Position numbers and translations under genes: made by a program. This document shows, one piece after another, positions 54,354-63,879 of a DNA stretch of 64,000 bases. Location of the stretch: NCBI GenBank assembly GCA_035765535.1, contig DASTXE010000001.1:380025-444024 (forward strand). The letters are read 5' to 3'. Under the pieces are notes generated by a model, which searched no databases, had not been told where the DNA came from, and saw only the letters and a program-made list of their open reading frames with translations. The DNA is from Rickettsiales bacterium (GTDB lineage: Bacteria > Pseudomonadota > Alphaproteobacteria > Rickettsiales > JABCZZ01). Within the stretch, counting starts at the first letter, position 1; each line of letters starts with the position of its first letter.

Positions 54354-55337
54354 CTATGGTAGAAACACTTTCATATGCTCGCAGCCGCGGATATTGCCTG
54401 TGGTGATACTGATACTCGTGGAAAGCGAGGTAATATGATGCCACCAGCCTACAGGAATAAAAAGACAGTCACCCGGTCCAATCTCGACATCAATAACCGT
54501 GGCATTAGCGAACTCGGGATATTGCTGCAGATTGGGAGCCAGCAGATCAAAGTCGCTACTGCGCGGATGAGTGTTGTTATACATATAGGGCACCTGCAGA
54601 GCAGGAACGAGGCGTACTAATTTTCTGCCATATACCTGAATCAGCATAACATTGGCATTATCGTAATGCGCAAGCGTCTGTGTGCCTGCCGGACCGATCA
54701 GTATATGATGAGGCTGTTCGTCACTGTCCGGCGTCAGGTAGTCAAGGTCGCTCAGTTCGTTGCGCAACGAAAGAAAGGCTGAACTGTTGAACTCAGAATT
54801 CACATTGGTCATATAGAAATTATTGGTCGGCGGCGTATTTTCCACCAGCTCGATATATTGGCCGAATGCAATAATGCGGCGATACTTAGCAGTATTATGT
54901 TCATAAATGGAGCCCGCATCGCGCCCATACTGAATCTGCACTTCAGTTCCGGCGCCAACCTTGTCTACAAGATTACGCGGCGTCCAGCCCTTTGCCGTGC
55001 AGCCTTCCAGCGCGTTTGAGAATAAGCCTGCCCGATTAGGGTAGCAATATTCTTCTAAAAACTGTTCGTGTGCGGGAAGGGGAGTTTTTGTGATATGCAG
55101 ATATTCAGGAATATGGCGCAATTGCTGGTCGAGCGACATCATAAGCTTTTCACGGCGTGAAAGCCGTGTGTAAAGCTGTTCTGCTGCAGTAATATAAGGC
55201 ATGGCAATGGCTAGTTCAGCCTCGATTTGTTCATGCCTAAATCCGACCTTGAGCAAAGTAGAACGCAGCTGCTCAAGCGTATAACCGCTCGATACGGAGG
55301 AGGCGATCCATTGCTTTATGTCAGTGCTGTTGCTCAT
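54354..55337 (-). CDS. Cupin_8 / JmjC-like 2-oxoglutarate oxygenase
   Basis: 327 residues. A double-stranded beta-helix domain carries the iron triad: His224 and Asp226 in LAHYDNANV and His300 or 301 in GWWHHITS, as in FIH-type protein hydroxylases. GPGDCLFIPVGWW is diagnostic. The N-terminal 60 residues (LEQLRSTLLKVGFRHEQIEAEL) look like a UBA-type three-helix piece. Likely target is a protein or peptide side chain; none is identified. Confidence 0.88.
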   Translation of the reverse strand: MSNSTDIKQWIASSVSSGYTLEQLRSTLLKVGFRHEQIEAELAIAMPYITAAEQLYTRLSRREKLMMSLDQQLRHIPEYLHITKTPLPAHEQFLEEYCYPNRAGLFSNALEGCTAKGWTPRNLVDKVGAGTEVQIQYGRDAGSIYEHNTAKYRRIIAFGQYIELVENTPPTNNFYMTNVNSEFNSSAFLSLRNELSDLDYLTPDSDEQPHHILIGPAGTQTLAHYDNANVMLIQVYGRKLVRLVPALQVPYMYNNTHPRSSDFDLLAPNLQQYPEFANATVIDVEIGPGDCLFIPVGWWHHITSLSTSISITTGNIRGCEHMKVFLP

Positions 55338-55363
55338 GCAGGGATAAAATATATCCGAGCACT

Positions 55364-56602
55364 TTAGAGTCCCTTCTGCAGAAGCACAACCCTGTTTCCG
55401 AACATGGGCGATAGCGGCACGAAGGCCTCAATCCCTATCCGGCCCGGATACTCATAGGTCGTATCTTTCGAGTAAGCGCCATTGGCACGTATGGTGGCGC
55501 CAACACTGAAATTGATGACGGTTGCCCCTTCAATTCCGGAACCGCTGTCAAAAACAGAAGTGTAGAAACCGCGCGTTTCCGTGTTTTCCGATTTGCCGGT
55601 CTGGGGATTGACACGAATAACATGTTTGGTCGCCCCTATAAGCGTAACGCCCGGATGCACACGTATGGATGCAGTAGAAAGTGGCGCATTGTTTCCGACA
55701 CCCCGTGTAAACCCGGATGCGTCAACTTTTCCGCCCATAATATCAAGCGAACCCGAAGTATCAGCCTCCCACGAAACGCAGTTGAAATTCCTGCGGCCAG
55801 CATCTGTCTGCGAGCTTACAGGAACGAAATCCTTCGCCTTATGGATATCGATATTATTGATGACATTCTGCCCGGACTGGAATTTGGCGGCGCGGCGCGT
55901 ATTGCCGTTATAAATGACGGTGAGTTTATTGATTACGCCACCGGTATTGCCTACATTCACCTGAAAAGCGTCATCCTCCTCCGCATCGCTACCGGTGAGA
56001 TCTACAGTGACTTCGCCGATATTATAAGGACCGCTGCCGAAAAGCACCAACCCACGCGCAGCGCCGACATTGTCACCGAAAATGCCGTTACCTACCGAAT
56101 TAAGATGGGAGGCTTTGAGCGTACCGCCTTGAACAGATTTCACACGATTGAGATACATGCCCGCAACGATATTTGTCGCCTGATGCCGCAATGTACCGAA
56201 ATTGATGAAGGTAACATCACCAAAAACAAGAGTTCCACCATTTACTCGGATACCTTCCTGCGCATAGCCTACGCCATTCATCAGGAGTGAACCAATATTT
56301 AAATTACAGTCATTGCATGTAAATAATATATCGACTTCAGCGCTGGGTTGCCAGGCTGCTCCAGGCGCAAAATCCAGCGTAATATTGTGGCCTGTTATAG
56401 AAATAGATCGGGTTTTTACAATGCCCTGGAACTGGTAGTTTCCGTTCTGGGATAGAAGGGCCTGAACTTCCTGAGTCTGGTCCTGACCGTTGCCTTGAAT
56501 AACAACAACGTTGCCGGCAGTGTTTGCATTGGCAATAGGACAGAAAACCATCACAAGAACAGCCATGCATATCGCTTGGATAAATGCTTTATGGGATAAC
56601 AT
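55364..56602 (-). CDS. Exported right-handed beta-helix protein
   Basis: 412 residues from ATG 56602. Signal peptide (AICMAVLVMVFCPIANANT), then repeated short strands rich in N/G/T/V (GHNITLDFAPGAAW, GTLVFGDVTFINFG, GGTLKASHLNSVGNG), typical of pectate-lyase-like beta helices. No catalytic signature is evident. Could be a polysaccharide-binding or -cleaving protein at the cell surface; it precedes the cupin gene by 26 bases. Confidence 0.72.
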   Translation of the reverse strand: MLSHKAFIQAICMAVLVMVFCPIANANTAGNVVVIQGNGQDQTQEVQALLSQNGNYQFQGIVKTRSISITGHNITLDFAPGAAWQPSAEVDILFTCNDCNLNIGSLLMNGVGYAQEGIRVNGGTLVFGDVTFINFGTLRHQATNIVAGMYLNRVKSVQGGTLKASHLNSVGNGIFGDNVGAARGLVLFGSGPYNIGEVTVDLTGSDAEEDDAFQVNVGNTGGVINKLTVIYNGNTRRAAKFQSGQNVINNIDIHKAKDFVPVSSQTDAGRRNFNCVSWEADTSGSLDIMGGKVDASGFTRGVGNNAPLSTASIRVHPGVTLIGATKHVIRVNPQTGKSENTETRGFYTSVFDSGSGIEGATVINFSVGATIRANGAYSKDTTYEYPGRIGIEAFVPLSPMFGNRVVLLQKGL

Positions 56603-57098
56603 AAAAATCCATTTATAATAATACTGGTTGATAAAAGAGCACAAACAAGGTGGTGGAATTGCAGCAATTCAACAATGTGTAATCGTCTAAACAGGTTTTT
56701 TTATAGGGGGCTGCTTAACGGTCCAGCGGAGCCTAAATATAAAGGCGTTACGATGACCACACTTACCCTGGCGATGGCCCTTGCGCTCAATTAAATGACG
56801 CAATAGCACCCTGCAGCTCTAATGTTTCTATATGGGATTATAAAATAAAATTAACGTTAACGCTATGACAAAAATAGCGGCGATAGGTTTAATGCCTATT
56901 GCGAAGCATGAATGCTTTAAAAGCCACTACCACAGTAGGTTTAACAAATTTTTGCAATAGTTTTGCGAACTGCATTTCCTTTTAGAAGATATCCATAGGC
57001 ATATAAGAGGAATATAAATATTTCTAGATCCTAAAAATTCTGCACACGCACAATTAGAAAATGCGGAAGATGTGGGAAGCAGTGCTTTTTGAGAGAGT
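56603..57098. other. About 500-base gap upstream of the beta-helix gene
   Basis: AT-rich, no credible gene. The longest reading frame with ATG (56864 region, 31 residues) has no ribosome binding site. An inverted repeat GAATTGC-A-GCAATTC (56656-56670) is upstream of the beta-helix gene and could be an operator. A TTAACGTTAA palindrome also lies here. Confidence 0.4.
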
Positions 57099-57172
57099 TG
57101 GCTGGGGGACTAGGACTCGAACCTAGATTGACGGAGTCAGAATCCGCTTTCCTACCATTAGAAGATCCCCCA
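57099..57172 (-). tRNA. tRNA-Gln (CUG)
   Basis: 74 bases on the minus strand. Begins TGGGGGATC and ends in encoded GCCA (TGG at 57099-57101). The anticodon loop TTCTGAC gives CTG. T loop TTCGAGT. U1-A72-type weak first pair is typical of glutamine tRNAs. Confidence 0.95.
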
Positions 57173-57376
57173 ATCGGCCGGAAGGCATTGTTATATGCTG
57201 ATGCAGGAAAATTCAATAGTAATTTTTAGGGGTAACAAGAAATTGGAGAAATATGGGGTATGGTGATGCATATACTAAAAATTGAAGATCATATAGGGTT
57301 CACAACTATAAATAAGCCGCTATAGTGAGTCCGCATCTGAGATAAGGTGCCTTAAACCCAAACAAAGGAGTAAGGA

Positions 57377-57658
57377 ATGAAAAAACAGCTATTACTGGGT
57401 GTTGCAGCGCTTAGCATGATCGCGGTCAACGCATACGCGGTGGAAGATAATATGACGGCTCCGGGTGCAAGCGATACTCCGGCGGTTGCGTCTGCCGATC
57501 AGGATTCGCAGAAAACAACGACTCATAAGCATCGTCACCACCACAAAGGCAAAAAGAAGAAAACCAGCAAAGCTAAAGAGCAGGAGTCCACTGCACAGGA
57601 AGCAAGCGAACAAGGCGGTGAGCCCGCACCTGTTGGCGCACTGAGGGAAGGCCGCTAA
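57377..57658 (+). CDS. Exported His/Lys-rich small protein
   Basis: 93 residues. Signal peptide (LLLGVAALSMIAVNAYAVED) with AAAGGAG upstream. The mature part has a basic block with HKHRHHHKGKKKKTSKAK, flanked by acidic Ser/Thr/Glu-rich stretches. The histidine cluster suggests metal or polyanion binding; no family assigned. Confidence 0.75.
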   Translation: MKKQLLLGVAALSMIAVNAYAVEDNMTAPGASDTPAVASADQDSQKTTTHKHRHHHKGKKKKTSKAKEQESTAQEASEQGGEPAPVGALREGR

Positions 57659-57668
57659 TCCAACTTAT

Positions 57669-57702
57669 AATCCCCGCATCAGGTAACCTTGTTGCGGGGA
57701 TT
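57669..57702 (+). terminator. Hairpin after the His/Lys-rich gene
   Basis: AATCCCCGCA ... TGCGGGGATT has ten-base perfect arms and a 14-base loop, 11 bases past the stop. The U-tract is poor (ATCTG). It may also terminate the convergent response-regulator operon. Confidence 0.55.
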
Positions 57703-57730
57703 ATCTGTCGAGAAGTAAAGAATTAGAGTA

Positions 57731-58186
57731 TTACGCTGAATTTCCGGGCAACAATGCAATGCCAAACCAGTATTCTTTAATACGCCCTACAGCCTCGCAT
57801 AATCCTTCAAAATTTACGGGCTTCTGAATGTAGGTGCTGGCGCCTAATTCATAGCATTGAACTACGTCTCTTTCATCGGAGGAAGTGGTCAATATGACAA
57901 CAGGAATCTTTTTCAGGTTCTGATCTTGTTTCATAAGCGACAGGGTTTTTTTGCCATCCAGTCCCGGCATGTTCAAGTCAAGTAATACAAGCCCCGGCTT
58001 TGCTATGGCATCATCATTGGCATATTTTCCCTCATGCTTCATATAATCCAGCGCTTCCTTACCGCTCATGCACCAGTGCACGGGATTATTAAGATGCGCT
58101 TTTTTAAAGCTGCGAACAGTCGCATTATAATCATCCGCATTATCTTCAACCAATAATATAGTAGGAAAATCAATAGATTCATTCAT
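57731..58186 (-). CDS. Single-domain response regulator, Rcp1-like
   Basis: 151 residues. LLVEDNADDYNATVRSFKKA, phospho-Asp in GLVLLDLNMPGLDG, T in VILTTSSDERDV and K in TYIQKPVNFEG. The DNADDxxxT start and insert FHxGxEALDYMK-like CMSGKEALDYMKHEG mark the Rcp1 group that pairs with phytochrome-type or MHYT kinases. No output domain. Follows the kinase gene by 11 bases. Confidence 0.94.
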   Translation of the reverse strand: MNESIDFPTILLVEDNADDYNATVRSFKKAHLNNPVHWCMSGKEALDYMKHEGKYANDDAIAKPGLVLLDLNMPGLDGKKTLSLMKQDQNLKKIPVVILTTSSDERDVVQCYELGASTYIQKPVNFEGLCEAVGRIKEYWFGIALLPGNSA

Positions 58187-58197
58187 AAATTATTCCT

Positions 58198-60450
58198 TTA
58201 TACGATCGTAAAATAAAACGTGCTGCCTTTACCTAACTCAGACTCCAGCCATATCCGCCCACCATGACGTTCAATAATTTTTTTAACAAAAGTCAGCCCG
58301 ACCCCGGTGCCTTTCTTGTTATCATCCTCCACATTGAGTCTTTTAAAAATACGGAATATTTCTTCAAAAAACTCTTTCTCAATACCGATGCCGTTATCGC
58401 GTACATAGAAAACACTTCGTTCTGTGCCGTATGGTCTTACCACCTCATCTAAACAGCCGATTTCAACGGTCTTTCGATGGCTGTCATTATACTTAATGGC
58501 ATTGACGATAAGGTTACGAAATACTTCAGTAATACGCACTTTATCGCAGACAATGACAGGTAAGGGGCGGGGAATCAGTATTTCCCCATTACTATCCTTT
58601 AAAGTGGTTTCAATCATACCTCCAATGTCATGTATGACTTTATTCAGATCTGTCTGCTGGATGGCCAGTTCCTGCCGGCCAAGCCGGGAGAAATAAAGCA
58701 GATCGTTCACGAGGCTTTCCATACGCTGGCAGAGATAACCTAAGCGTTGCAGCCTGCCACGCCCCTCAGCATCCAGCTTGTCATTATAATCCTCAAGCAG
58801 GAAACTTGCATTATTAAATAAACCGCGCAGGGGCTCTTTAAGGTCATGAGAAGCAATATAGGCAAAATCATCCAGCTCCTGATTGCTGCGTTTCAAATCC
58901 AGAATTAACTTTTCTCTTTCACGGTCTGCTTGCTTGCGCATCGTAATATCGTGGATGATTTTTGAAGCACCGATGACATTCCCGGCAGCATCATGGACAG
59001 GGGAAACGGTAACAGAGACCTCAATCGCTCTGCCGTTTTTAGTGACACGGGCGGTTTCAAAGTGATCGACAGACTTATTGGCGCTGATCTGGCCGATAAT
59101 ATAATCTTCTTCGGGGAGACGTTCCGGCGGAATAATGAGCGAAATATGCTGGCCGATAGCCTCGCTGGCGCTATAGCCGAATAAGCGCTCTGCAGCAGCG
59201 TTCCATGAGGTGATGATACTTTGGAGAGTTTTACTGATGATGGGATCGTCAGAGGAGGCAACAATCGATGCCAGCAGGGCGCGTTCGCGCTCATCCCGTT
59301 TACGCTCCGTAATATCTCTTATGAAAGCAGTAAAGAAGTAATGATCCAGAATATTCTGGGCCGTAATGGCTAGCTCGACGGGAAATAGCTTGCCTTGTTT
59401 ATTCAGGGCAGAAACCTCAATGCGCTTGTTCAGCATGGGGCCGGTGCCGTCGGCTAAGAAACGCTGTAATCCTTTAGAATGTGCATCGCGGTGCGCAGGC
59501 GGAATAATCAGAGCGGCAAGGGATTGGCCTATCGCTTCTGCGCGCGGCCATCCGAAAATCGTTTCGGCCTGCGCATTCCATTCCATGATTAGGCCGTTCT
59601 CATCCATGGTGATAACCGCATCCAGCGAATGCTCAATCATTGCCCTCAATTTGCTCTCACTGCTTGCCAGTAATACTTCTGCCTGTGTTTTTCGGTAAAA
59701 TCCGGCCGCAAGCGCGAGAGCAAGAATGATGGTGGTAATGCCAGCAATGGTAAGCGCCAGAATCTCAAAATCCTGACCGTGTTCGTGTACATGGCCGGCA
59801 TATGGAATCATGACGGAGGCTGCCATTCCTGTATAATGCATACCGCAGATACCGGCCCCCATGACTAATGCAGCCGCCATCTGGAATAGATAACGGTAAA
59901 CACTCGTATGTCGTGCCAGCGTAAAAGCAATCCACAATGCGGCAGCCGATGCCACGATTGCAATGACGACCGATAAGAGAAAAAGAGCAGGGGTGTAACG
60001 TAAATCAGCATCCATGACCATGGAGGCCATGCCCGTATAATGCATACCGCAAATGCCAATCCCCATCAGTATGGAACCAGTGAGTACTTGCCGCAAAGTA
60101 AGCTGTTCGCGTGCGACTATGCCCAGCACACCGTAGGAAACGGCAATGGCAATAAGCATCGAGATAAAAGTAAGCTCTGGATTATAATGGACAGCCATAT
60201 GCATTTTGTAGGAAAGCATGCCTATAAAATGCATGGACCAGATACCGGCGCCCATGGCGAAGGCGCCGCCCAAATGGAATAGATATTTTCCTTTTAAATT
60301 CTTTACGCTTACAAGCTGCTGCGATAATGAAAGGGCGGTATAGGAAGCAAAGCTGGCAACAGCATAGGAGAGAACCACCAGCGTGAGCTGGTAAGAACCA
60401 TGTTCTATATAGCTAGGAAGAACGCCGGATATGAAGAAAGAATCTAACAT
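58198..60450 (-). CDS. MHYT-PAS-PAS sensor histidine kinase
   Basis: 750 residues. Three MHYT motifs in a seven-helix membrane sensor (GIWSMHFIGML, GICGMHYTGMAS, GICGMHYTGMAA; about 40-215), proposed for O2/CO/NO via copper. Two PAS domains (about 265-385 and 390-510: LDAVITMDENGLIMEWNAQAE, ERLFGYSASEAIGQ), HisKA with H in AYIASHDLKEPLRGL, and HATPase with VRDNGIGIEKEFF and GTGVGLTFVKKI. Forms an operon with the response regulator. Confidence 0.93.
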   Translation of the reverse strand: MLDSFFISGVLPSYIEHGSYQLTLVVLSYAVASFASYTALSLSQQLVSVKNLKGKYLFHLGGAFAMGAGIWSMHFIGMLSYKMHMAVHYNPELTFISMLIAIAVSYGVLGIVAREQLTLRQVLTGSILMGIGICGMHYTGMASMVMDADLRYTPALFLLSVVIAIVASAAALWIAFTLARHTSVYRYLFQMAAALVMGAGICGMHYTGMAASVMIPYAGHVHEHGQDFEILALTIAGITTIILALALAAGFYRKTQAEVLLASSESKLRAMIEHSLDAVITMDENGLIMEWNAQAETIFGWPRAEAIGQSLAALIIPPAHRDAHSKGLQRFLADGTGPMLNKRIEVSALNKQGKLFPVELAITAQNILDHYFFTAFIRDITERKRDERERALLASIVASSDDPIISKTLQSIITSWNAAAERLFGYSASEAIGQHISLIIPPERLPEEDYIIGQISANKSVDHFETARVTKNGRAIEVSVTVSPVHDAAGNVIGASKIIHDITMRKQADREREKLILDLKRSNQELDDFAYIASHDLKEPLRGLFNNASFLLEDYNDKLDAEGRGRLQRLGYLCQRMESLVNDLLYFSRLGRQELAIQQTDLNKVIHDIGGMIETTLKDSNGEILIPRPLPVIVCDKVRITEVFRNLIVNAIKYNDSHRKTVEIGCLDEVVRPYGTERSVFYVRDNGIGIEKEFFEEIFRIFKRLNVEDDNKKGTGVGLTFVKKIIERHGGRIWLESELGKGSTFYFTIV

Positions 60451-60607
60451 AAGAACAATGTGCTCAACCTATATTTGATAATGTAAGTATAATTTAATAA
60501 TAAAAATAGCAAAAGTTATTTGCCTGTCAGGTTTATATTAAGCGTGCATCCGGTTCTTTAAACTCTTCATGAAATTCTAAGCTTGCCTTAGTAGACACCT
60601 TATTTAT

Positions 60608-61264
60608 TTACCATACGGTAGTATCTTTACTGGCCTGAAGCCGAGGTGATTCATCCGGGAAATCACCGACCGTTAGCAATAAAGGCCCATCGCCGCTTCG
60701 CAGCCAGCGAAATCTTTCTTGAATCGTTGCATGCGTATCGGTTTCGTTAAACCGCTCAATACGGTAACCGGCGCCTTGCAGTATACGGTCACGCAGGGCA
60801 TCGTCCTTATTATTATGTCCCTGACCGTCATACTCGACGATTGCTATCACCCTGAATGTATCTTTATCGCAGATAACAAAATCGACTGATTTGGTATTAA
60901 AGTTTTTGCGCACCGTATTACGCCTCCAGCTGTTCCTTATATTATGGGCATGAGTGATCAGCGCATTAAAGGAAACCTGTGGATCGGGCAGGGTATTTAA
61001 AAGCATCTGGAATATCTTGCGCTCGCTCTGATTCATAAGACCGTCTGTTGCTGTAATCGGCAAATTTTCTGCATCAGCAAAGAGTTTCGATGACTGCGAG
61101 CGTAATTGTGCTTGGTTTTTTGTGTTATTACGGTGATTCCTGTATCGCCGCTTATTCGGAAAAAACAGCAGCAATATTTTAAGCATCAACACGACAATAA
61201 AGATAGCGATAATACCGGGATGCTTCAGGAGTTCAGATACAAACAGGTTCTGAATATTGTTCAT
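60608..61264 (-). CDS. Membrane-anchored DUF2726 nuclease-like protein
   Basis: 218 residues. One N-terminal membrane helix (residues 16-36), basic linker, then a DUF2726 domain with PD-(D/E)XK-type residues: E81 in QSERKIFQML, D128 in SVDFVICDKD and E144 in IVEYDGQGH. DUF2726 resembles restriction-like nucleases; the lysine partner is not obvious. Function unknown. Confidence 0.75.
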   Translation of the reverse strand: MNNIQNLFVSELLKHPGIIAIFIVVLMLKILLLFFPNKRRYRNHRNNTKNQAQLRSQSSKLFADAENLPITATDGLMNQSERKIFQMLLNTLPDPQVSFNALITHAHNIRNSWRRNTVRKNFNTKSVDFVICDKDTFRVIAIVEYDGQGHNNKDDALRDRILQGAGYRIERFNETDTHATIQERFRWLRSGDGPLLLTVGDFPDESPRLQASKDTTVW

Positions 61265-61407
61265 ACGTAATACCTCGGTTAAAACACCCTGTTGTCGCCT
61301 TTTTGCACCACACAGAGGTTTTTTTCAACGTGAAGTGGTAAATTAAGTGATTTCTAACCATTTATCGCGCATATTGTCTCGCGAAGACATAACAAAATGG
61401 GGTGAAC

Positions 61408-62739
61408 ATGAAAGCTTCTAAACTGATTTCCGTGCTGTTGCTGTGTGCGTTGGCTTCTCCCGTGCTTGCGCAAACGGCGGAACCTGCTGCAGCTGCTGCG
61501 CCTATGGTCGATTCCGGCAATACCTCTTGGTTGCTGGTTTCCACTGCGCTCGTGATGTTGATGACTCCCGGCCTTGCATTCTTTTATGCAGGCATGGTGA
61601 GCCGTAAGAACGTAGTTTCCACCCTACTGCAGAATTTCGTGGCGTTAGGCGTGGTCGGCCTGCTTTGGATAGTGGTGGGTTACAGCCTGGCATTCAGCGA
61701 TGGCAATCCTTACATCGGTGACATGTCGTTCCTGATGCTCAAAGGCTTGGACGGCCAGCTCTATGGTGATGCAAAAGTCCCGCATTATGCTTTTATGGCG
61801 TTCCAGATGATGTTTGCCGTCATTACCCCGGCGCTCATCACGGGGGCTATTGCGGAACGCGTGCACTTTAAGGCATGGCTGCTGCTGCTGGCGCTGTGGA
61901 GCATATTCGTGTATGCGCCCGTTGCTCATTGGGTGTGGTCGAGCAAAGGCTGGATTGCTGCTCTGGGTGGCCTGGATTTTGCAGGCGGCCTCGTAGTCCA
62001 TCTGACCGCAGGTGTCGCAGGCCTTGTCGCTGCCATCATGTTCGGCAAACGCAATATGGGCAATGAAGTAAACCGTCCGAATGACGTATCCATGATCATG
62101 CTGGGTGCTGCTCTGCTGTGGTTCGGCTGGTTCGGTTTCAACGCGGGTTCGGCTATCACGTCAGGCTTCCTTGCCGCGCATGCTTTCGTTACAACGTTTG
62201 CCGGTGCTGCTGCGGCGATGCTTGGCTGGTTGCTGGTGGACTGGATTAAAAATAGCAAGCCGAGTGCCGTGGGCGCTGCTATCGGTCTCGTTGTCGGTCT
62301 GGTTATCGTAACGCCCGCCGCCGGATTCGTCTCGGTTGCTTCCGCTATCTTTATGTGCGGCGTCGGCAGCGTGATCTGCAACACCCTTGGTCATCTCATC
62401 AAGACCAAGACCCACCTGGACGATACGCTGGACGTGTTTGCCTGCCACGGTATTGGCGGCGCTCTCGGCGCCATCATGACCGGTATGTTCGCAACCAAGC
62501 TGGTGAATCCTGCCGTGGCTGTTGACGGTATCCTGATCGGTGGGCAGATCGGAACCCTTAAGGCAAACCTGATTGGCGTGATTGCGGTTGCGGTGTTTAC
62601 TGCAGTTGTAACTTACATTCTCATCAAGATTGTCAACGTTATCACTCCGATTCGTGTTTCTGAGACAGAAGAGACAGTGGGGCTTGACGTATCCGTGCAT
62701 GGCGAAGTATCACGTTTCCACGACAGAAGGGCACAATAA
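61408..62739 (+). CDS. amtB: Ammonium transporter AmtB
   Basis: 443 residues from ATG 61408 (GTG 61402 alternative). Signal peptide (LISVLLLCALASPVLAQT) and 11 membrane helices. FFYAGMVSRKNVVSTLLQN, twin pore histidines in APVAHWVWS and FACHGIGGALGAI, and the usual GxDFAGG segment (GLDFAGGLVVHLTAG). The glnK gene that usually accompanies amtB is not here. A MCP-Cache gene follows after 37 bases. Confidence 0.97.
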   Translation: MKASKLISVLLLCALASPVLAQTAEPAAAAAPMVDSGNTSWLLVSTALVMLMTPGLAFFYAGMVSRKNVVSTLLQNFVALGVVGLLWIVVGYSLAFSDGNPYIGDMSFLMLKGLDGQLYGDAKVPHYAFMAFQMMFAVITPALITGAIAERVHFKAWLLLLALWSIFVYAPVAHWVWSSKGWIAALGGLDFAGGLVVHLTAGVAGLVAAIMFGKRNMGNEVNRPNDVSMIMLGAALLWFGWFGFNAGSAITSGFLAAHAFVTTFAGAAAAMLGWLLVDWIKNSKPSAVGAAIGLVVGLVIVTPAAGFVSVASAIFMCGVGSVICNTLGHLIKTKTHLDDTLDVFACHGIGGALGAIMTGMFATKLVNPAVAVDGILIGGQIGTLKANLIGVIAVAVFTAVVTYILIKIVNVITPIRVSETEETVGLDVSVHGEVSRFHDRRAQ

Positions 62740-62776
62740 CTACAATGCTTAACCAGCCTGCGATGGATGTATAAAA

Positions 62777-63805
62777 ATGAGTTATGTCAGTATAGCCACG
62801 ATTATCACGGACATTCAGGACAGGGTTGAGAAGTTTGCGAAAACCAGTGAAAAAATCTCCGGCCAGATTAACCTGCTTGCTTTGAATGCGACCATCGAAG
62901 CGGCAAGGGCCGGAGATTCTGGGAGAGGGTTTGCGGTAGTTGCTGCTGAAGTGAAGAATTTAGCTAAGCAGGCCGCGCAGAATTCCAAAGAGCTGAGAAT
63001 TGACGTCATCAAAGAGATCCAGACGCAGACCGGGATACTGCAGAAGCAATTTGACGATAAGGAATACGGCCGGCTCTCCGAAATGTCCCAAACTTTGGTG
63101 CAGCTCATTGTGCGTAACCTGTATGAGCGTACTGCCGATGTCAGATGGTGGGCCACAGACGATGCGTTGTTTCGCTGCCTTGAATCAATGGAGCAGGCCG
63201 CCGTCACCTACGCCATCAGTAGGCTGGAACTGATTAACCGCTTTTATTCTGTATACCTGAATCTTGTGCTGGTGGACCCCAGCGGCAAGGTTATCGCATG
63301 TTCGCAGCCGTCACGTTTCCAGCGAATCATGGGAGCGGATCTCTCCACAGTGTCGTGGTTCAGGAAAGGTTTAAGTACAACAAGCGGCGACCAGTATGTG
63401 GTGGACGATATTTATTTTGATCCGCTGCATGAGAATAAAATGGTGGCGGTTTATGCCACTGCGGTGCGTTCCGGGGGCAGGGTGGACGGTAAGCCGGTAG
63501 GCGTGCTTGGAGTATATTTTGATTGGGACGAGCAGTCCAAGATCATCGTGCGGGATGAGCCCAGCCTCAGCAAAGAGGAATGGGAATACAGCCGCGTCAT
63601 GCTGCTGGACCAGAATATGCGGGTTATCGCTTCGTCGGATGGAACCGGACTGCTTACTTCTTTCATGCTTGAGCACAAAGGCGAGAAGAAAGGCTATTAC
63701 TTCAATAAAAATGATGAATTGATCGCGTTCGCCAAGACGCTTGGCTATCAGGAATATGATGGCCTGGGATGGTATGCGGTCATTGTGCAGAAAATAAGGC
63801 GGTAG
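62777..63805 (+). CDS. Soluble chemoreceptor: N-terminal MCP signalling tip and C-terminal Cache
   Basis: 342 residues without membrane segments. Residues about 25-75 carry the CheA/CheW-contacting tip ([32 protein letters not shown] in two parts). After a helical linker, a Cache-like sensor (about 150-340) follows: [44 protein letters not shown]. This is the reverse of the usual sensor-first order. Adjacent to amtB, so it may report nitrogen status; inference. Confidence 0.88.
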   Translation: MSYVSIATIITDIQDRVEKFAKTSEKISGQINLLALNATIEAARAGDSGRGFAVVAAEVKNLAKQAAQNSKELRIDVIKEIQTQTGILQKQFDDKEYGRLSEMSQTLVQLIVRNLYERTADVRWWATDDALFRCLESMEQAAVTYAISRLELINRFYSVYLNLVLVDPSGKVIACSQPSRFQRIMGADLSTVSWFRKGLSTTSGDQYVVDDIYFDPLHENKMVAVYATAVRSGGRVDGKPVGVLGVYFDWDEQSKIIVRDEPSLSKEEWEYSRVMLLDQNMRVIASSDGTGLLTSFMLEHKGEKKGYYFNKNDELIAFAKTLGYQEYDGLGWYAVIVQKIRR

Positions 63806-63879
63806 CAATAGTAACCCCGGATGCTGAGAATCGTGGATACCGGCAATTCGCAACACATAAACATCCACAGGAGGAAGAA

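Noticed and set aside
61291..61306. Possible sigma-54 promoter upstream of amtB (TGTCGCC...TTGCA)
   Set aside because: The GG at -24 is missing and spacing is one base short.
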